A stretch of 64,000 nt of DNA, from the NCBI GenBank assembly GCA_027858965.1, contig JAQIBS010000025.1:1-64000 (forward strand), given 5' to 3'. Position 1 is the first letter of the stretch. Each line of letters starts with the position of its first letter. Made by a program: the position numbers and the translations under genes. Of this stretch, positions 37,684 to 47,831 are shown one piece after another. Origin of the DNA: Kiritimatiellia bacterium (GTDB lineage: Bacteria > Verrucomicrobiota > Kiritimatiellia > RFP12 > UBA1067). Below the pieces are notes generated by a model. That model saw only the letters and a program-made list of their open reading frames with translations. It did no database searches and was not told the origin of the DNA.

Positions 37684-37828
37684 ATTGCTCTGCATTTTCA
37701 ATTCAGAACCCGTACTTCAGCAGGTCCCGATTTCATCGGGACTTGTCCGGTTGGAAACCGGACCTACATTGCTGACGCGCCAACGGGCGCTCCCTCTTCA
37801 CTCGCTACTTTCCCAAACCGTTAACCCC

Positions 37829-37882
37829 TTCAACCATTTCAACCTTTTCAACCATTTCAACCATTTCAACCGTTTCAACCTT
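37829..37882. repeat. Nonamer tandem repeat (TTCAACCNN)n
   Basis: ttcaaccat ttcaacctt ttcaaccat ttcaaccat ttcaaccgt ttcaacctt. Confidence 0.9.
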
Positions 37883-40655
37883 CTCCAAACAGTGCATTAC
37901 CAGCCTTCATCTCTTTCATCCAGCCATCTTTGCCGCCGATTCCCAGAGCACCGATCACCACAACGGGATTAGCAGGACGAAATATATCACCCGGTTTAAG
38001 ATCCATTTCAACTGTATAAAGGGCATCAGGATGAAATGACTTAATGGTCTTGTCCTTCCAGAAATAGATCTTCACCCCGGCATATTTCAATGAAGCCAAT
38101 GCGCCGTAGTAAGCACCGGTTCCCTCCTGTATCCAGCAGCCGTACTGAGGGACACCCCATAAATTGGGAGGAGCCTTAGCCTCATCCCAGTTTTTCCCCA
38201 GCACATCAAAGCGACAATAAAGCCCCATCAAAGAAAGATCGCTATCGCCGATATTCCTGACCTGAAGCACCTCACATATAAATTTTGCAGAACCGGGCGG
38301 AACGATAATACGGTGAGTGACGGCAAAAGGAGACTTCTGCTGATACTCACCACTGATCTCAATAACGGCACATCCGCTCTGCATGCTGCAGTTCACAGCG
38401 GTCACCCTCTGAATGTTACGCCACGGATTACTCCCCTTATTGGAAGTATACACCATTGCATTATAGGAACCGTAAGGGGTACCATCCAGTGAAATTTTAT
38501 CAATAAAACAGCTGGAACCCACCGAACCTTCCAGAGTCAGCCGTCCGTTATCAACCACAAATTTATCGCCATCTCTGGTAACAGCAACATCCTTTGCATC
38601 CGGATTCTGCTGCTTCAGTTTCAGGGCACTCTGCATGGGAGAAAGGGCGCATTTCTGAACATCATCTCTACGCTTCGGAGCTACTGCATTACGATGCGTC
38701 CACAGATCCGCATGCAGCTTTTCAAACATTCCGGTAAGCAGCGGATAAGGTTTGTTATCTCCATTAACCAGACCGTAGTTGGAATCCTCGGGGAAAGGCG
38801 TGCTGATACCCAGAGCCGGTTCATCCACCCACATAAAATAATCATAACCGATCAGGAAAGGAAGCGAGAGCATTGTTCTTGCAAACAGCTCTGTGGCAGC
38901 TGTACGTCCGGTCTGCGTTAAGAAACGCTGTCCGGCACCGTGCACAGATGGCAACCCGGCATCCAGAGCCGGAAAAGACCACTCGGTGATCATCATCGGT
39001 TTTTTAACATAGGCATAATATTTGGCAAAGTGTTCTGTGACCGGTTCGGCATCAACTCCGAATCCGCTGTAAACAATGCCCTCATCCAGATCCGCTTTGG
39101 GGTAGCAGTTGAAAGTGACAACATCGCAATATTTTCCAGTGATCTCCCACACCGCGGGATCCGCTCCGCCGGTTCCCGCAAAACGTGCACCCAGCATCAT
39201 ATGGTTGGGATCAACCTCGCGAATCACCTTGGATGTCGTACTGAAGTAACGTTCGGCAGCCAGCTTGAGAAAGTCATGCTTAATTTCAATCTGCGTTTCG
39301 CTCTCTGCCGGCAGCTGCGTGAGTTTCAGAACATCATCAAAGCTACCGCACTTGGTATGCCACACCGCATTAAACTGCTCAATCCCATTGCCGGCCCTCT
39401 GTTTCACAAAATTCACCAAGGCCTGCTTGGCGGTGTGCGAAGCACCTAACTTCATAGCGGCATCAAAGAGGCCGGTAGCCTGCTTACCGCGTCCCCACCA
39501 GGCCAGTTCGTTATCACTGAAATATCCGAACATCCAGGGATCATTCAGATTCGGACGGCATTTAGTGCGGGCCACATAACGACAGTAGCTCTCAAACTCG
39601 GGGTGAAAGACATTCGGAAAAGAACTGCACGGACGCTTTTCATTAGGAGTGATATAGTACTCCTCCTCAAAGGTGGCCAATTGTGTACCTATCCCCAGGT
39701 TCACACAGTGGAAAAGTCCTCTGCGACGCAGACTCTCCTGACTGCCGGCACCCAGCATAGTAAACCCCCAGCTTTTGAGACGGGTGAGGGTCTCCTCCTC
39801 CCACACCTTGGGATCAGGATATTTCTTCTCATTCTCCCTACCATAGGGCTGATATCCCAGTGTCTCGCACCAGTGCCCCCAGAAGGTTGTATGATCCACC
39901 CCCAGAACAACGACACCACGCCCGAGCGGATCAATGGCCCACCAGCGGCCATCTGCAAACTGCTTCACATAAAAGTAACCGGTTGCCTTGGCTTTGATCT
40001 CTTTAATGTAATTATCGCTGTTATAAGGAGGGAAACTCTGAGTCTGCTCATCAACCACGACGGCAGCCCCTGTGGAAAACTTAAGATCAGCAAAAACTCC
40101 GCTCAACCCGGTGCTATGCAGCGCAGGACGTCCCACGGTCACAGCACGGGAGGTAAAAGAGTAGCGCTGACGGAAAACGATTTTTCCATGCACATCTTTT
40201 ACTTCGCCGGTAATACCCTTTGGATCGAGAGCAATTTTGAGGTTCCAGCGACTGCCTACTGCAATTTTCACAGCAGGGTCTCTCTCTGTAAACTCAAGCT
40301 TCAGAGAACTTTGAGCTAGCCATTTACCATCCAGCATCTCACAGAGCTCGAAGGTGTAATTAAAGTTATGTTCCTTGGGAGGCTTCACCACACCCAGATG
40401 CCAGAAATTGCGATGATTCTCAACAACCGCAACCGCAGCAACATACCAGTTATCTGCAGGCTCTGATGGCATGATGGTGAAATCACCCTCCACCGAAACA
40501 TCTTGAGAGAGCGGCAATTCATCACGCATCGCAAATCCGGAGCCCTGCTCCGCCAGCTCAAATCCGGCCTCCACCTTCCTGAATGCAACCGGATTCCTAA
40601 ACCACTCCCCATGTGCAAGCGATGCTGCCAAAATCAATAAAAAAACAAACCTCAT
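37875..40655 (-). CDS. Secreted agarase-like glycoside hydrolase (GH50/GH86-like by appearance)
   Basis: DGRWWAIDPLGRGVVVLGVDHTTFWG, MFGYFSDNELAWWGRG, PMMITEWSFPALDAG. Confidence 0.75.
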   Translation of the reverse strand: MRFVFLLILAASLAHGEWFRNPVAFRKVEAGFELAEQGSGFAMRDELPLSQDVSVEGDFTIMPSEPADNWYVAAVAVVENHRNFWHLGVVKPPKEHNFNYTFELCEMLDGKWLAQSSLKLEFTERDPAVKIAVGSRWNLKIALDPKGITGEVKDVHGKIVFRQRYSFTSRAVTVGRPALHSTGLSGVFADLKFSTGAAVVVDEQTQSFPPYNSDNYIKEIKAKATGYFYVKQFADGRWWAIDPLGRGVVVLGVDHTTFWGHWCETLGYQPYGRENEKKYPDPKVWEEETLTRLKSWGFTMLGAGSQESLRRRGLFHCVNLGIGTQLATFEEEYYITPNEKRPCSSFPNVFHPEFESYCRYVARTKCRPNLNDPWMFGYFSDNELAWWGRGKQATGLFDAAMKLGASHTAKQALVNFVKQRAGNGIEQFNAVWHTKCGSFDDVLKLTQLPAESETQIEIKHDFLKLAAERYFSTTSKVIREVDPNHMMLGARFAGTGGADPAVWEITGKYCDVVTFNCYPKADLDEGIVYSGFGVDAEPVTEHFAKYYAYVKKPMMITEWSFPALDAGLPSVHGAGQRFLTQTGRTAATELFARTMLSLPFLIGYDYFMWVDEPALGISTPFPEDSNYGLVNGDNKPYPLLTGMFEKLHADLWTHRNAVAPKRRDDVQKCALSPMQSALKLKQQNPDAKDVAVTRDGDKFVVDNGRLTLEGSVGSSCFIDKISLDGTPYGSYNAMVYTSNKGSNPWRNIQRVTAVNCSMQSGCAVIEISGEYQQKSPFAVTHRIIVPPGSAKFICEVLQVRNIGDSDLSLMGLYCRFDVLGKNWDEAKAPPNLWGVPQYGCWIQEGTGAYYGALASLKYAGVKIYFWKDKTIKSFHPDALYTVEMDLKPGDIFRPANPVVVIGALGIGGKDGWMKEMKAGNALFGEG

Positions 40656-40830
40656 GATATTCCCCTTAATATTTTCACAATTACGATTTAGTTGTTATTC
40701 TCTCAACTCCTGCCGAGAAAAACAAGAAACTTAGGAAATCATTAATCAAAATCAGCGAAGAACCATTATCTTCATTATTTTCATTGACACAAAATATTAT
40801 TTTTGTTTATTCTTATTAAGTAATTTTGGA

Positions 40831-42297
40831 GTGATAATTATGAATATTTTTAATTTGTTCGTTTGTATCTCAATCTTTGCCTTGCCCATGCTAGGGCAAA
40901 CGCTTCCAATCTGTCAAAGTTTTGAGGAGTCAATCTCTGACAACTGGAATTTTACTACCAACCCGGCTGCGTTTAATTCAGACGGTGATGTATGGGATCG
41001 GGTAAGTGATACCGGGGAATACTTCAGTCCTGCACCGGATGGCACAAATTTCTGGGAGTTTTATGATATTGATGCCATACCTGGAGTGCCGGAGGATAAA
41101 GTCTGTCATCTGATATTTGATACCATTGATCTATCCACTCAGCAAATATGCACCTTCAGTTTCAGCTACTGCAACCGCAGTCTTGATTCAACGGACTACA
41201 TGTCTTACACCGTTGCCTTTAATAACAGCAACAACTGGGATATTGCTGATGAAGTGATATTACCGAAGCATGAAGAGGATCTATGCGCATGGCATACGGT
41301 GTACATTCTCATTCCCGCAGATGCACAATACTGCCGACTGCGATTATCCGCCAAGGCAAACTACAGTGCTGATTGCGGAGGTTTTGACAATATTCAACTG
41401 ATAGCTGGCGAAACAATCCTACCCGAACTGGTCATCCAAAGCCCTGCAGACGGCAATTTTTGTGCAAACTGCATCTCCAACATAGCCATCAGCGGAACTG
41501 CCACTAATATATCGGGGATGATTGTCTGGAGCAATGAGTTCAATGATGTGTCCGGTGAAATTGCAGCCACCAGCAAATGGAGCATTGCCTCAATTACACT
41601 GACAGAGGGAAACAACAACATATCCGTTACAGCGACCAATGAAAACGGATTAAACGTTACAGATTCGATTAATATTTTACGGGGAAAGTCATTTTCCTCA
41701 GCACATCTGGGCAGCATTGCTTTTGTGGGTTTCAACACAAGCACTGACTCTTTCTCGTTTGCCGTACTGAAGAGTCTTCCTGCCGGAACTGTTATACGGT
41801 TTACCGATGAGGAGTGGGGCGGAACAGATTTTAGCTCTGAGACCATTGAAACTGATCTAGTCTGGAGTAACACCGTTCAAACCGCAGCGGGAACTATTGT
41901 AGAGTTCTACGAATGTGACAGCGCCTCCACCATCAGCAATAATATCGGCGTTATTATCAGCGGCAGACAGGATCTATCCCAAGCGGGAGAAGGAATCATC
42001 GCCTATTACGGCCCTGCTGAACGTGAACCCAGCGCCTTCCTGGCGGCGATCAGCTCCAACAACGGCAATCTTACCGGTACCGGCCTGACCTACGGAGAGA
42101 CCGCAGTGAATATTCCGCAAACACCAAAAAGTCTGTATTACTGTGGAATAAGAAGCAATAAGCAGATGTGGAGTAGTTATCTGCCGCTGATAAACAGTGA
42201 TGCAAACTGGGAGGGAACGGAGGGTGTTACAGAGAGTTGGGGTTGCTGCGCGGCATTCAGCTGCAATAAAGCGGGAGCGGTGATGCTTGTGAAGTGA
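40831..42297 (+). CDS. Secreted multi-domain hypothetical protein (Ig-like/adhesion type)
   Basis: Signal peptide, GNFCANCISNIAISGTATNISGMIVWSNEF..., LGSIAFVGFNTSTDSFSFAVLKSLPAGTVIRFTDEEW. Confidence 0.6.
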   Translation: MIIMNIFNLFVCISIFALPMLGQTLPICQSFEESISDNWNFTTNPAAFNSDGDVWDRVSDTGEYFSPAPDGTNFWEFYDIDAIPGVPEDKVCHLIFDTIDLSTQQICTFSFSYCNRSLDSTDYMSYTVAFNNSNNWDIADEVILPKHEEDLCAWHTVYILIPADAQYCRLRLSAKANYSADCGGFDNIQLIAGETILPELVIQSPADGNFCANCISNIAISGTATNISGMIVWSNEFNDVSGEIAATSKWSIASITLTEGNNNISVTATNENGLNVTDSINILRGKSFSSAHLGSIAFVGFNTSTDSFSFAVLKSLPAGTVIRFTDEEWGGTDFSSETIETDLVWSNTVQTAAGTIVEFYECDSASTISNNIGVIISGRQDLSQAGEGIIAYYGPAEREPSAFLAAISSNNGNLTGTGLTYGETAVNIPQTPKSLYYCGIRSNKQMWSSYLPLINSDANWEGTEGVTESWGCCAAFSCNKAGAVMLVK

Positions 42298-42336
42298 CAG
42301 TAAACATCGGCAATAATGCCGATACGCGGTAACTGA

Positions 42337-43590
42337 TTAACTGCAAGATTCTCCGGCCAGGACGGCAGAGGCAAAAGCCCAGGTCAGGTTATAGCCGCCG
42401 CAGGCGCCGTCAAGATCGACAACCTCACCCACACAATAGAGGTTGGGAATTCCGCGGCAGGCCATTGTCTGCGGATCAAGTTCCTGAACATCCACTCCGC
42501 CACGTGTGACCATTGCTTTGCTCCAGCCATCAACCGCTTTAATCTTGAGGGGACAGGTGGTCAGCAACTTACTCAGATGGATCAATTTATCTTTAGGTGA
42601 ACGGGCAATAGCACTCTCCTCCAGAGCGGCTTCACGGCAAAGTATCTGCGCCAGGCTGCGCGGCAGCTCACCGGAGAGCAGATTGTGTACAGCACGCCCC
42701 CCTGTCTGCCTGCGCCACCCGTCAAACAGCTCAAGCCACTGCTCGGCACTGCGGCTGCAATCCATATTCACTTCAACCGAGACAGAAGCATCCGGGCCAT
42801 CAACTCTCTGAGAGAGAAGACAGGCAATTTCCCCGGAGAGAGCCAATGCCGGTGGTGCGCTGAGTCCCTGGTGGGTGAAAAGCAGTTCCCCTTCGAACCA
42901 TTTTTTAGAGGCCCCTTTTTCAGCCAGCCGAATAGCGGCATTTTCAAGAACAATACCGGTGACCCCGGCGGGCCAGCTTTCCACGGTTTTAAGTCCGGCC
43001 AGCGCGGGAAGCGGTGGAGTAACTTTGAGTCCAGCCTGCTGCGCCAGCTTAAAACCGGAGCCATTAGAACCGAGGGCTGAGTAGCTCATGCCTCCAGCTG
43101 CAAGAATCACACGCTTAGGGCATATCTCACCGGCTGAGGTGATTACCTTTGTCACATGGCCCTTTGCATCATCCATCGGTTCAATAATCAAACGTTCAAC
43201 TGTTGTTGATGTTTGAAGATGAGATCCATTGGATTTTGCTTTGCCGACAAGAGCATGAAGCACATCAGCGGCTTTCTGGGAGCGAGGAAAAACGCAACCG
43301 TCCGGTTGGACAAGAGTTTCAACCCCATTTTTCTGAAAAAATTCACAGATCTGATCTGGAGGAAAATTATATAGAGCCGGAGCCATAAAGCGGGCATTGC
43401 GCCCAAAATGCTTCATGATGCCATCAGGATCGCTCTGATGGGTGAGATTACAACGGCCGCCACCCGTTACAAGCAGCTTGAGTCCAGGAGATTTCATGCG
43501 ATCAACAAGCAGAGTGCTTCCTGAACAGAAACAGGCTGCCGTTAAACCGGCAGCCCCTGCTCCAATCACAAGCGTATCCGGATGGTTCAT
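42337..43590 (-). CDS. HI0933-family (BaiN-like) NAD(P)/FAD-dependent oxidoreductase
   Basis: LVIGAGAAGLTAACFC, GLKLLVTGGGRCNLTH, LAAGGMSYSALGSNGSGF, VGEVVDLDGACGGYNLTWAFASAVLAG. Confidence 0.93.
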   Translation of the reverse strand: MNHPDTLVIGAGAAGLTAACFCSGSTLLVDRMKSPGLKLLVTGGGRCNLTHQSDPDGIMKHFGRNARFMAPALYNFPPDQICEFFQKNGVETLVQPDGCVFPRSQKAADVLHALVGKAKSNGSHLQTSTTVERLIIEPMDDAKGHVTKVITSAGEICPKRVILAAGGMSYSALGSNGSGFKLAQQAGLKVTPPLPALAGLKTVESWPAGVTGIVLENAAIRLAEKGASKKWFEGELLFTHQGLSAPPALALSGEIACLLSQRVDGPDASVSVEVNMDCSRSAEQWLELFDGWRRQTGGRAVHNLLSGELPRSLAQILCREAALEESAIARSPKDKLIHLSKLLTTCPLKIKAVDGWSKAMVTRGGVDVQELDPQTMACRGIPNLYCVGEVVDLDGACGGYNLTWAFASAVLAGESCS

Positions 43591-44060
43591 TACAGCTGTT
43601 GTTCTTCAGAAATAATACTCTGCATCCGGTTAATGGAACCGACAAGATCGTTATTTTGTTTAAGCATGGTCTGACACATTGTCACCAGCTCTGCACAACG
43701 GTGCAGAGTTGTGATTCGTGACTTTTCCAGCTCTTTACGCCGCAACTTCAGACTGTCAATACTCTCTTCAAGAGTTGCAATCCGTTGCTCCGACTTAAGA
43801 AGCGTTCTTCTTGTCTGGAAAAGCTGAGTGAGAACCTCACCGGTAGACAGATCAAGATCATCAATAATCATTCCAGCCGGAATAGGTACTGTGACAGGCT
43901 GTTTGCACTCAACGCAATCAATTTCTAAGCCGGCACCGCGATAGTCTATAACCAGACTATGATTGCAATGAGGGCAATCAAATACAATATCTGTAGCGTG
44001 AATTTCCTCTTCACTGCTGTTACTCTGAGCAACAACTGTATCCGTTGAATTATCTTCCAT
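43590..44060 (-). CDS. Zinc-ribbon plus coiled-coil hypothetical protein
   Basis: FDCPHCNHSLVIDYRGAGLEIDCVECKQPVTVPIP; TAATG overlap with the downstream gene. Confidence 0.65.
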   Translation of the reverse strand: MEDNSTDTVVAQSNSSEEEIHATDIVFDCPHCNHSLVIDYRGAGLEIDCVECKQPVTVPIPAGMIIDDLDLSTGEVLTQLFQTRRTLLKSEQRIATLEESIDSLKLRRKELEKSRITTLHRCAELVTMCQTMLKQNNDLVGSINRMQSIISEEQQL

Positions 44061-44134
44061 AATTGCCTCCTTGCAATAGATGGTCGAAACACGCGCTGAT
44101 AATTAAACCGGCCAGATTAAACAATATATTGCAA

Positions 44135-44365
44135 TCAGGGTTTGACGACTTTTCCAGCTTTAATACAAGCTGCGCAAACCTTCATACGTGTAACGGTTCC
44201 ATTACTTGTCTTAGCACGAACCACTTTAATGTTCGGTAAAAAACGACGTTTAGTGATACCGGTTGTGTGTAAACCAATACCGCCCTTGTACTTGGCAAGA
44301 CCATGACGGACAATTGTATTTCCAGCCCGAGGGCCCTTACCACATATTTCGCAAATCTTTGACAT
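44135..44365 (-). CDS. rpmB: 50S ribosomal protein L28 (zinc-ribbon form)
   Basis: MSKICEICGKGPRAGNTIVRHGLAKYKGGIGLHTTGITKRRFLPNIKVV. Confidence 0.95.
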   Translation of the reverse strand: MSKICEICGKGPRAGNTIVRHGLAKYKGGIGLHTTGITKRRFLPNIKVVRAKTSNGTVTRMKVCAACIKAGKVVKP

Positions 44366-44522
44366 AACTAATTCTCCTACTCGAAAAGGGTGGCATGTTA
44401 TCAGTTTTGGCGACCCTGTTCAAGGGCAAACAGTAATTTTTCCATTGCGAACACATTACTTATATATATCGTATACAGTATTTGAGATTTTCTCAAGATG
44501 AAAACATCAGAAATTGTAAAAA

Positions 44523-44557
44523 TATCGGTATCGGTATCGCTATCGGCATCGCTATCG
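44523..44557. repeat. Hexamer repeat (ATCGGT/ATCGCT)n
   Basis: atcggtatcggtatcgctatcggcatcgctatcg. Confidence 0.85.
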
Positions 44558-44833
44558 AATAAGTTTTCCAGTTAAAATATAAAAGATGCTTATTTTACGT
44601 AGCGCAGCATAGCCGCAACCAAATTCTTTTTTTTGACAGGATTGCCGCTCCCTGCGGTCACTGCCACCACAAGGGTGGCCTTACTGTACTGCGCTTCGTT
44701 TTCCAGAATTTACATGATGTCATTGCTTCTCGAATTGTCTCTAGTAGCGCACCCAGACCCTGATGGTGCGTTCTGCCCAGTATCCTGGATTCCAGACCTG
44801 AACAACCCTACGTACCCCATTTTTCACCTCAAA

Positions 44834-44915
44834 CTCTATCCAGCTGCAACAGATCATTCTGTCAAAAACAACCTACCAAGCTGCAACAGATCTTTTACCC
44901 CCAATTTTTTACCTT
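44834..44915 (-). repeat. Inverted repeat arm left of the ABC-ATPase pair
   Basis: Reverse complement aaggtaaaaaattgggggtaaaagatctgttgcagcttggtag... matches 46936-47029. Confidence 0.75.
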
Positions 44916-45146
44916 AATTTTTAACCCAAAAAACGCGAATGACGCGAAAACAATTACTACACATGTAAGTATCCACAAATAAAAAACGCGCACAAAAAAC
45001 AAGCCAGCATACTGTTTTCTCCGTACCCTCCGTGGTAAAAAAAAGAGCATAATGCTACTGGTCAGCTTTCAAATACCGATAGCTGACATCTATTCTATAT
45101 TTAGCGGATTGTATCTGAGCAGGATAACGGTTATATTATATCTTCT

Positions 45147-46097
45147 ATGGATAAACCATTACTCAAAGTGCAAAATCTTGAAATTTGCTTTCACAGGGAG
45201 GGATCTGTCACAAAACCTGTGCGTTCGGTCTCATTTACAATGGACAAAGGCGAAAGAGTTGCGATTGTCGGCGAAAGCGGTTGCGGCAAAAGTCTGACGG
45301 CCCTATCTCTGACACGGCTTCCCCCTACTGACAGAGCTGAAGTTTCCGGCGAAATCTTTTTTAACGGCAGAGAGATCAGCTCTTCAAAGGATTTTGAGGG
45401 TATACGGGGAAAAGACATTGCATATGTTTTTCAAGACCCCGGTTCGAGTCTTAATCCGGTGATGCGGGTGAAAGATCAGATTGCCGAGTGTATTTCCGAA
45501 CATTCCCGGGAGCGACAGAGAGCTATCATCCTGGATTTACTCGAACGCACCGGCCTGCCCGATCCCGTACGTGCGGCAGAGGCCTGGCCCTGCGAACTCA
45601 GCGGAGGTCAGCAGCAGCGTATAATGCTGGCCATGGCACTGGCCTCCAGCCCGAAGCTGCTGGTGGCAGATGAACCGACCACCGCACTGGATGTTACCAC
45701 CCAGAAACAGGTGCTTGATTTAATTGACGAGCTGGCCACAGCCTCAGGCATGGCGGTACTGCTGATCACCCATAACCTGGGACTGGTGGCAGGTCACATG
45801 TCGCGCGTGAATGTGATGTATGCCGGCAATGTGGTTGAATCTGGCAGAGTGCAGGATGTTTTAACTGAGCCACGGCATCCCTACACCTGCGGATTACTGG
45901 GAGCCGTTCCCATGCTGGACACACCGCAGGGAGCAGAGCTGCAGGATATTCCTGGAACCGTACCATCCCCGGACAGCTGGCCGCCAGGCTGTGCCTTTGC
46001 CCCCCGTTGCAACAGGGCCACAGAACAGTGCTCCTCCGAACAACCGCCCCTTGAACAAAACGGTGAGCGCAGTTTCTGCTGCTTTAACCCAGTATAA
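45147..46097 (+). CDS. Peptide/nickel-type ABC transporter ATP-binding protein (DppD/OppD-like)
   Basis: IVGESGCGKSLTALSL, ELSGGQQQRIMLAMALASSPKLLVADEPTTALDVTTQKQVL, GCAFAPRCNRATEQC. Confidence 0.95.
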   Translation: MDKPLLKVQNLEICFHREGSVTKPVRSVSFTMDKGERVAIVGESGCGKSLTALSLTRLPPTDRAEVSGEIFFNGREISSSKDFEGIRGKDIAYVFQDPGSSLNPVMRVKDQIAECISEHSRERQRAIILDLLERTGLPDPVRAAEAWPCELSGGQQQRIMLAMALASSPKLLVADEPTTALDVTTQKQVLDLIDELATASGMAVLLITHNLGLVAGHMSRVNVMYAGNVVESGRVQDVLTEPRHPYTCGLLGAVPMLDTPQGAELQDIPGTVPSPDSWPPGCAFAPRCNRATEQCSSEQPPLEQNGERSFCCFNPV

Positions 46098-46113
46098 ACA
46101 AGAAATTGAGCTT

Positions 46114-46920
46114 ATGTCAAAACAAACAAAAACTCCGGTTTTAGAGCTGAACGATGTCTCGGTGATTTACAAACGCGCCGGGCAAAAGGCTGTACACGCC
46201 GTCAATAAAGTTTCCCTTTCGCTAGAGCAGGGAAGCTCGCTGGGTATTGTAGGCGAAAGCGGATGCGGAAAGACCTCACTGGCACGAACTATCATGGGGC
46301 TCCACCCTCCTCATGGCGGAAAGTTGCTTTTTGAGGGGAAAAATATCGCGACATTCAACCGCAGAGAACACGCACAATATCGACGCAAGGTACAGATGAT
46401 ATTCCAGGATGCGGCTGGATCACTTAATCCGCGAATGACCGCACGACAGACAATCGAAGAGGTCCTCAGGGTACACCGAATCTGCCGTCCGGATGAGGTT
46501 AAGGCTCAGATTAACATACTGCTGGAGCGGGTGGCGCTACCGGAGAAAATCCTGAATGTCTACCCGCGTGAAATGAGCGGCGGTCAATGTCAGCGTGTCA
46601 GCATCGCACGCTGCCTGGCACTGGCACCCGAGGTGATTATTGCCGATGAGCCAGTAAGCGCACTGGATGTTTCGGTACAGGCACGCATACTGAATCTGCT
46701 GCATCGTCTGCAGCAGGATTTAAACCTGTCTGTTATCCTGATCTCACACGACCTTGCCGTGGTGCGGCACATCTGCGATCATGCCATTGTGATGAACCAA
46801 GGTATATTTGTTGAAACCGGCCGTACCATAAATATTCTTGAAAACCCGCAGCACCCCTACACCAAAACCCTGCTGGCGGCGGTTCCTGATGTGAAACGCG
46901 GATTGGCGACAAGAAAATGA
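46114..46920 (+). CDS. Peptide/nickel-type ABC transporter ATP-binding protein (DppF/OppF-like)
   Basis: IVGESGCGKTSLARTIMGL, EMSGGQCQRVSIARCLALAPEVIIADEPVSALDVSVQARIL; start MSKQTK at 46114. Confidence 0.95.
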   Translation: MSKQTKTPVLELNDVSVIYKRAGQKAVHAVNKVSLSLEQGSSLGIVGESGCGKTSLARTIMGLHPPHGGKLLFEGKNIATFNRREHAQYRRKVQMIFQDAAGSLNPRMTARQTIEEVLRVHRICRPDEVKAQINILLERVALPEKILNVYPREMSGGQCQRVSIARCLALAPEVIIADEPVSALDVSVQARILNLLHRLQQDLNLSVILISHDLAVVRHICDHAIVMNQGIFVETGRTINILENPQHPYTKTLLAAVPDVKRGLATRK

Positions 46921-46935
46921 TTCTGTCGAATATTT

Positions 46936-47029
46936 GAAGGTAAAAAATGTTCAGGTAAAAGATCTGTTGCAGCTTGGTAGAATTTGACAGAATCATTTTT
47001 GACAGAATAATCTATTGCAGCTTGGTAGT
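46936..47029 (+). repeat. Inverted repeat arm right of the ABC-ATPase pair
   Basis: aaggtaaaaaatgttcaggtaaaagatctgttgcagcttggtag...gacagaataatctattgcagcttggtag. Confidence 0.75.
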
Positions 47030-47085
47030 TGTTTTTGGTTGAACACTGGACACTGGACACATTAGCAATCCAAAGAAAAGACTTT

Positions 47086-47685
47086 ATGAACAAACCTCCC
47101 TTAATATTAGGCTCCGCTTCGCCGCGGCGCAAAAAAATTCTGCAGACGATCACCCAGGAGTTCACAATTGCCACAGCGGATGTTGAAGAGATTCATGATG
47201 CTTCTGATCCGGTCCGGACGGTGACACATAATGCACTGGTCAAATACAACGCCTGCCGTAAACTCCATCCCGATGCGGCTCTCATTGCAGCGGACACCCT
47301 GGTCTGGTTTGAGGGCAGATTGATCGGCAAACCGGTTGACCTACAGGAGGCAGCGGAGTTCCTGCGCACTTTCTCAGGCAGATCTCAAATTGTGTTTAGT
47401 GGAATTGCACTGGGAATGCCCGAGGATGCAACACCGGATATCCGGGTGGAAGCTTCATCCGTACACTTCAATGAACTGAGTGAAGCGACCATACAGGGCT
47501 ACCTGCAGAAAACCATGCCGCTGGATAGGGCAGGAGCCTATGACATTGATGAAAACGGCGATCTACTGGTGGCTGAATACAGCGGCTCATATACCAATAT
47601 CATGGGAATGCCGAGAGAGGTTATACGCGACTGGCTGAAGGCAAACGGAATGATTGAACAGAAGGTTGAAGTGGTTGAAGGTTAA
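47086..47685 (+). CDS. maf: Maf-family nucleoside triphosphate pyrophosphatase
   Basis: PPLILGSASPRRKKILQ, AADTLVWFEGRLIGKPVD, GAYDIDENGDLL, YTNIMGMPRE. Confidence 0.94.
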   Translation: MNKPPLILGSASPRRKKILQTITQEFTIATADVEEIHDASDPVRTVTHNALVKYNACRKLHPDAALIAADTLVWFEGRLIGKPVDLQEAAEFLRTFSGRSQIVFSGIALGMPEDATPDIRVEASSVHFNELSEATIQGYLQKTMPLDRAGAYDIDENGDLLVAEYSGSYTNIMGMPREVIRDWLKANGMIEQKVEVVEG

Positions 47686-47788
47686 AAAGTTGAAGCGGTT
47701 AAAGTGGCCAAGGGCGCGTAAAGGCGGAACAACGGAAGAAGGAAACCATTTCAACCTTTTTAACGATTTTAACCACTTGAACTATCGC
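47662..47788 (-). repeat. Dispersed element with GTTGAAATGG/TTCAACC ends, copy 2 (overlaps maf 3' end)
   Basis: Reverse complement matches 231-395 at both ends. Confidence 0.65.
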
Positions 47789-47831
47789 AAACTTTTTCTT
47801 CTTTTTTGCAGAAAATGAGCGATAAGCAACT

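Noticed and set aside
37829-37882. Possible CRISPR-like array (regular TTCAACC units)
   Set aside because: Period is only 9 bp with no spacers and no cas genes; it is a tandem nonamer repeat.
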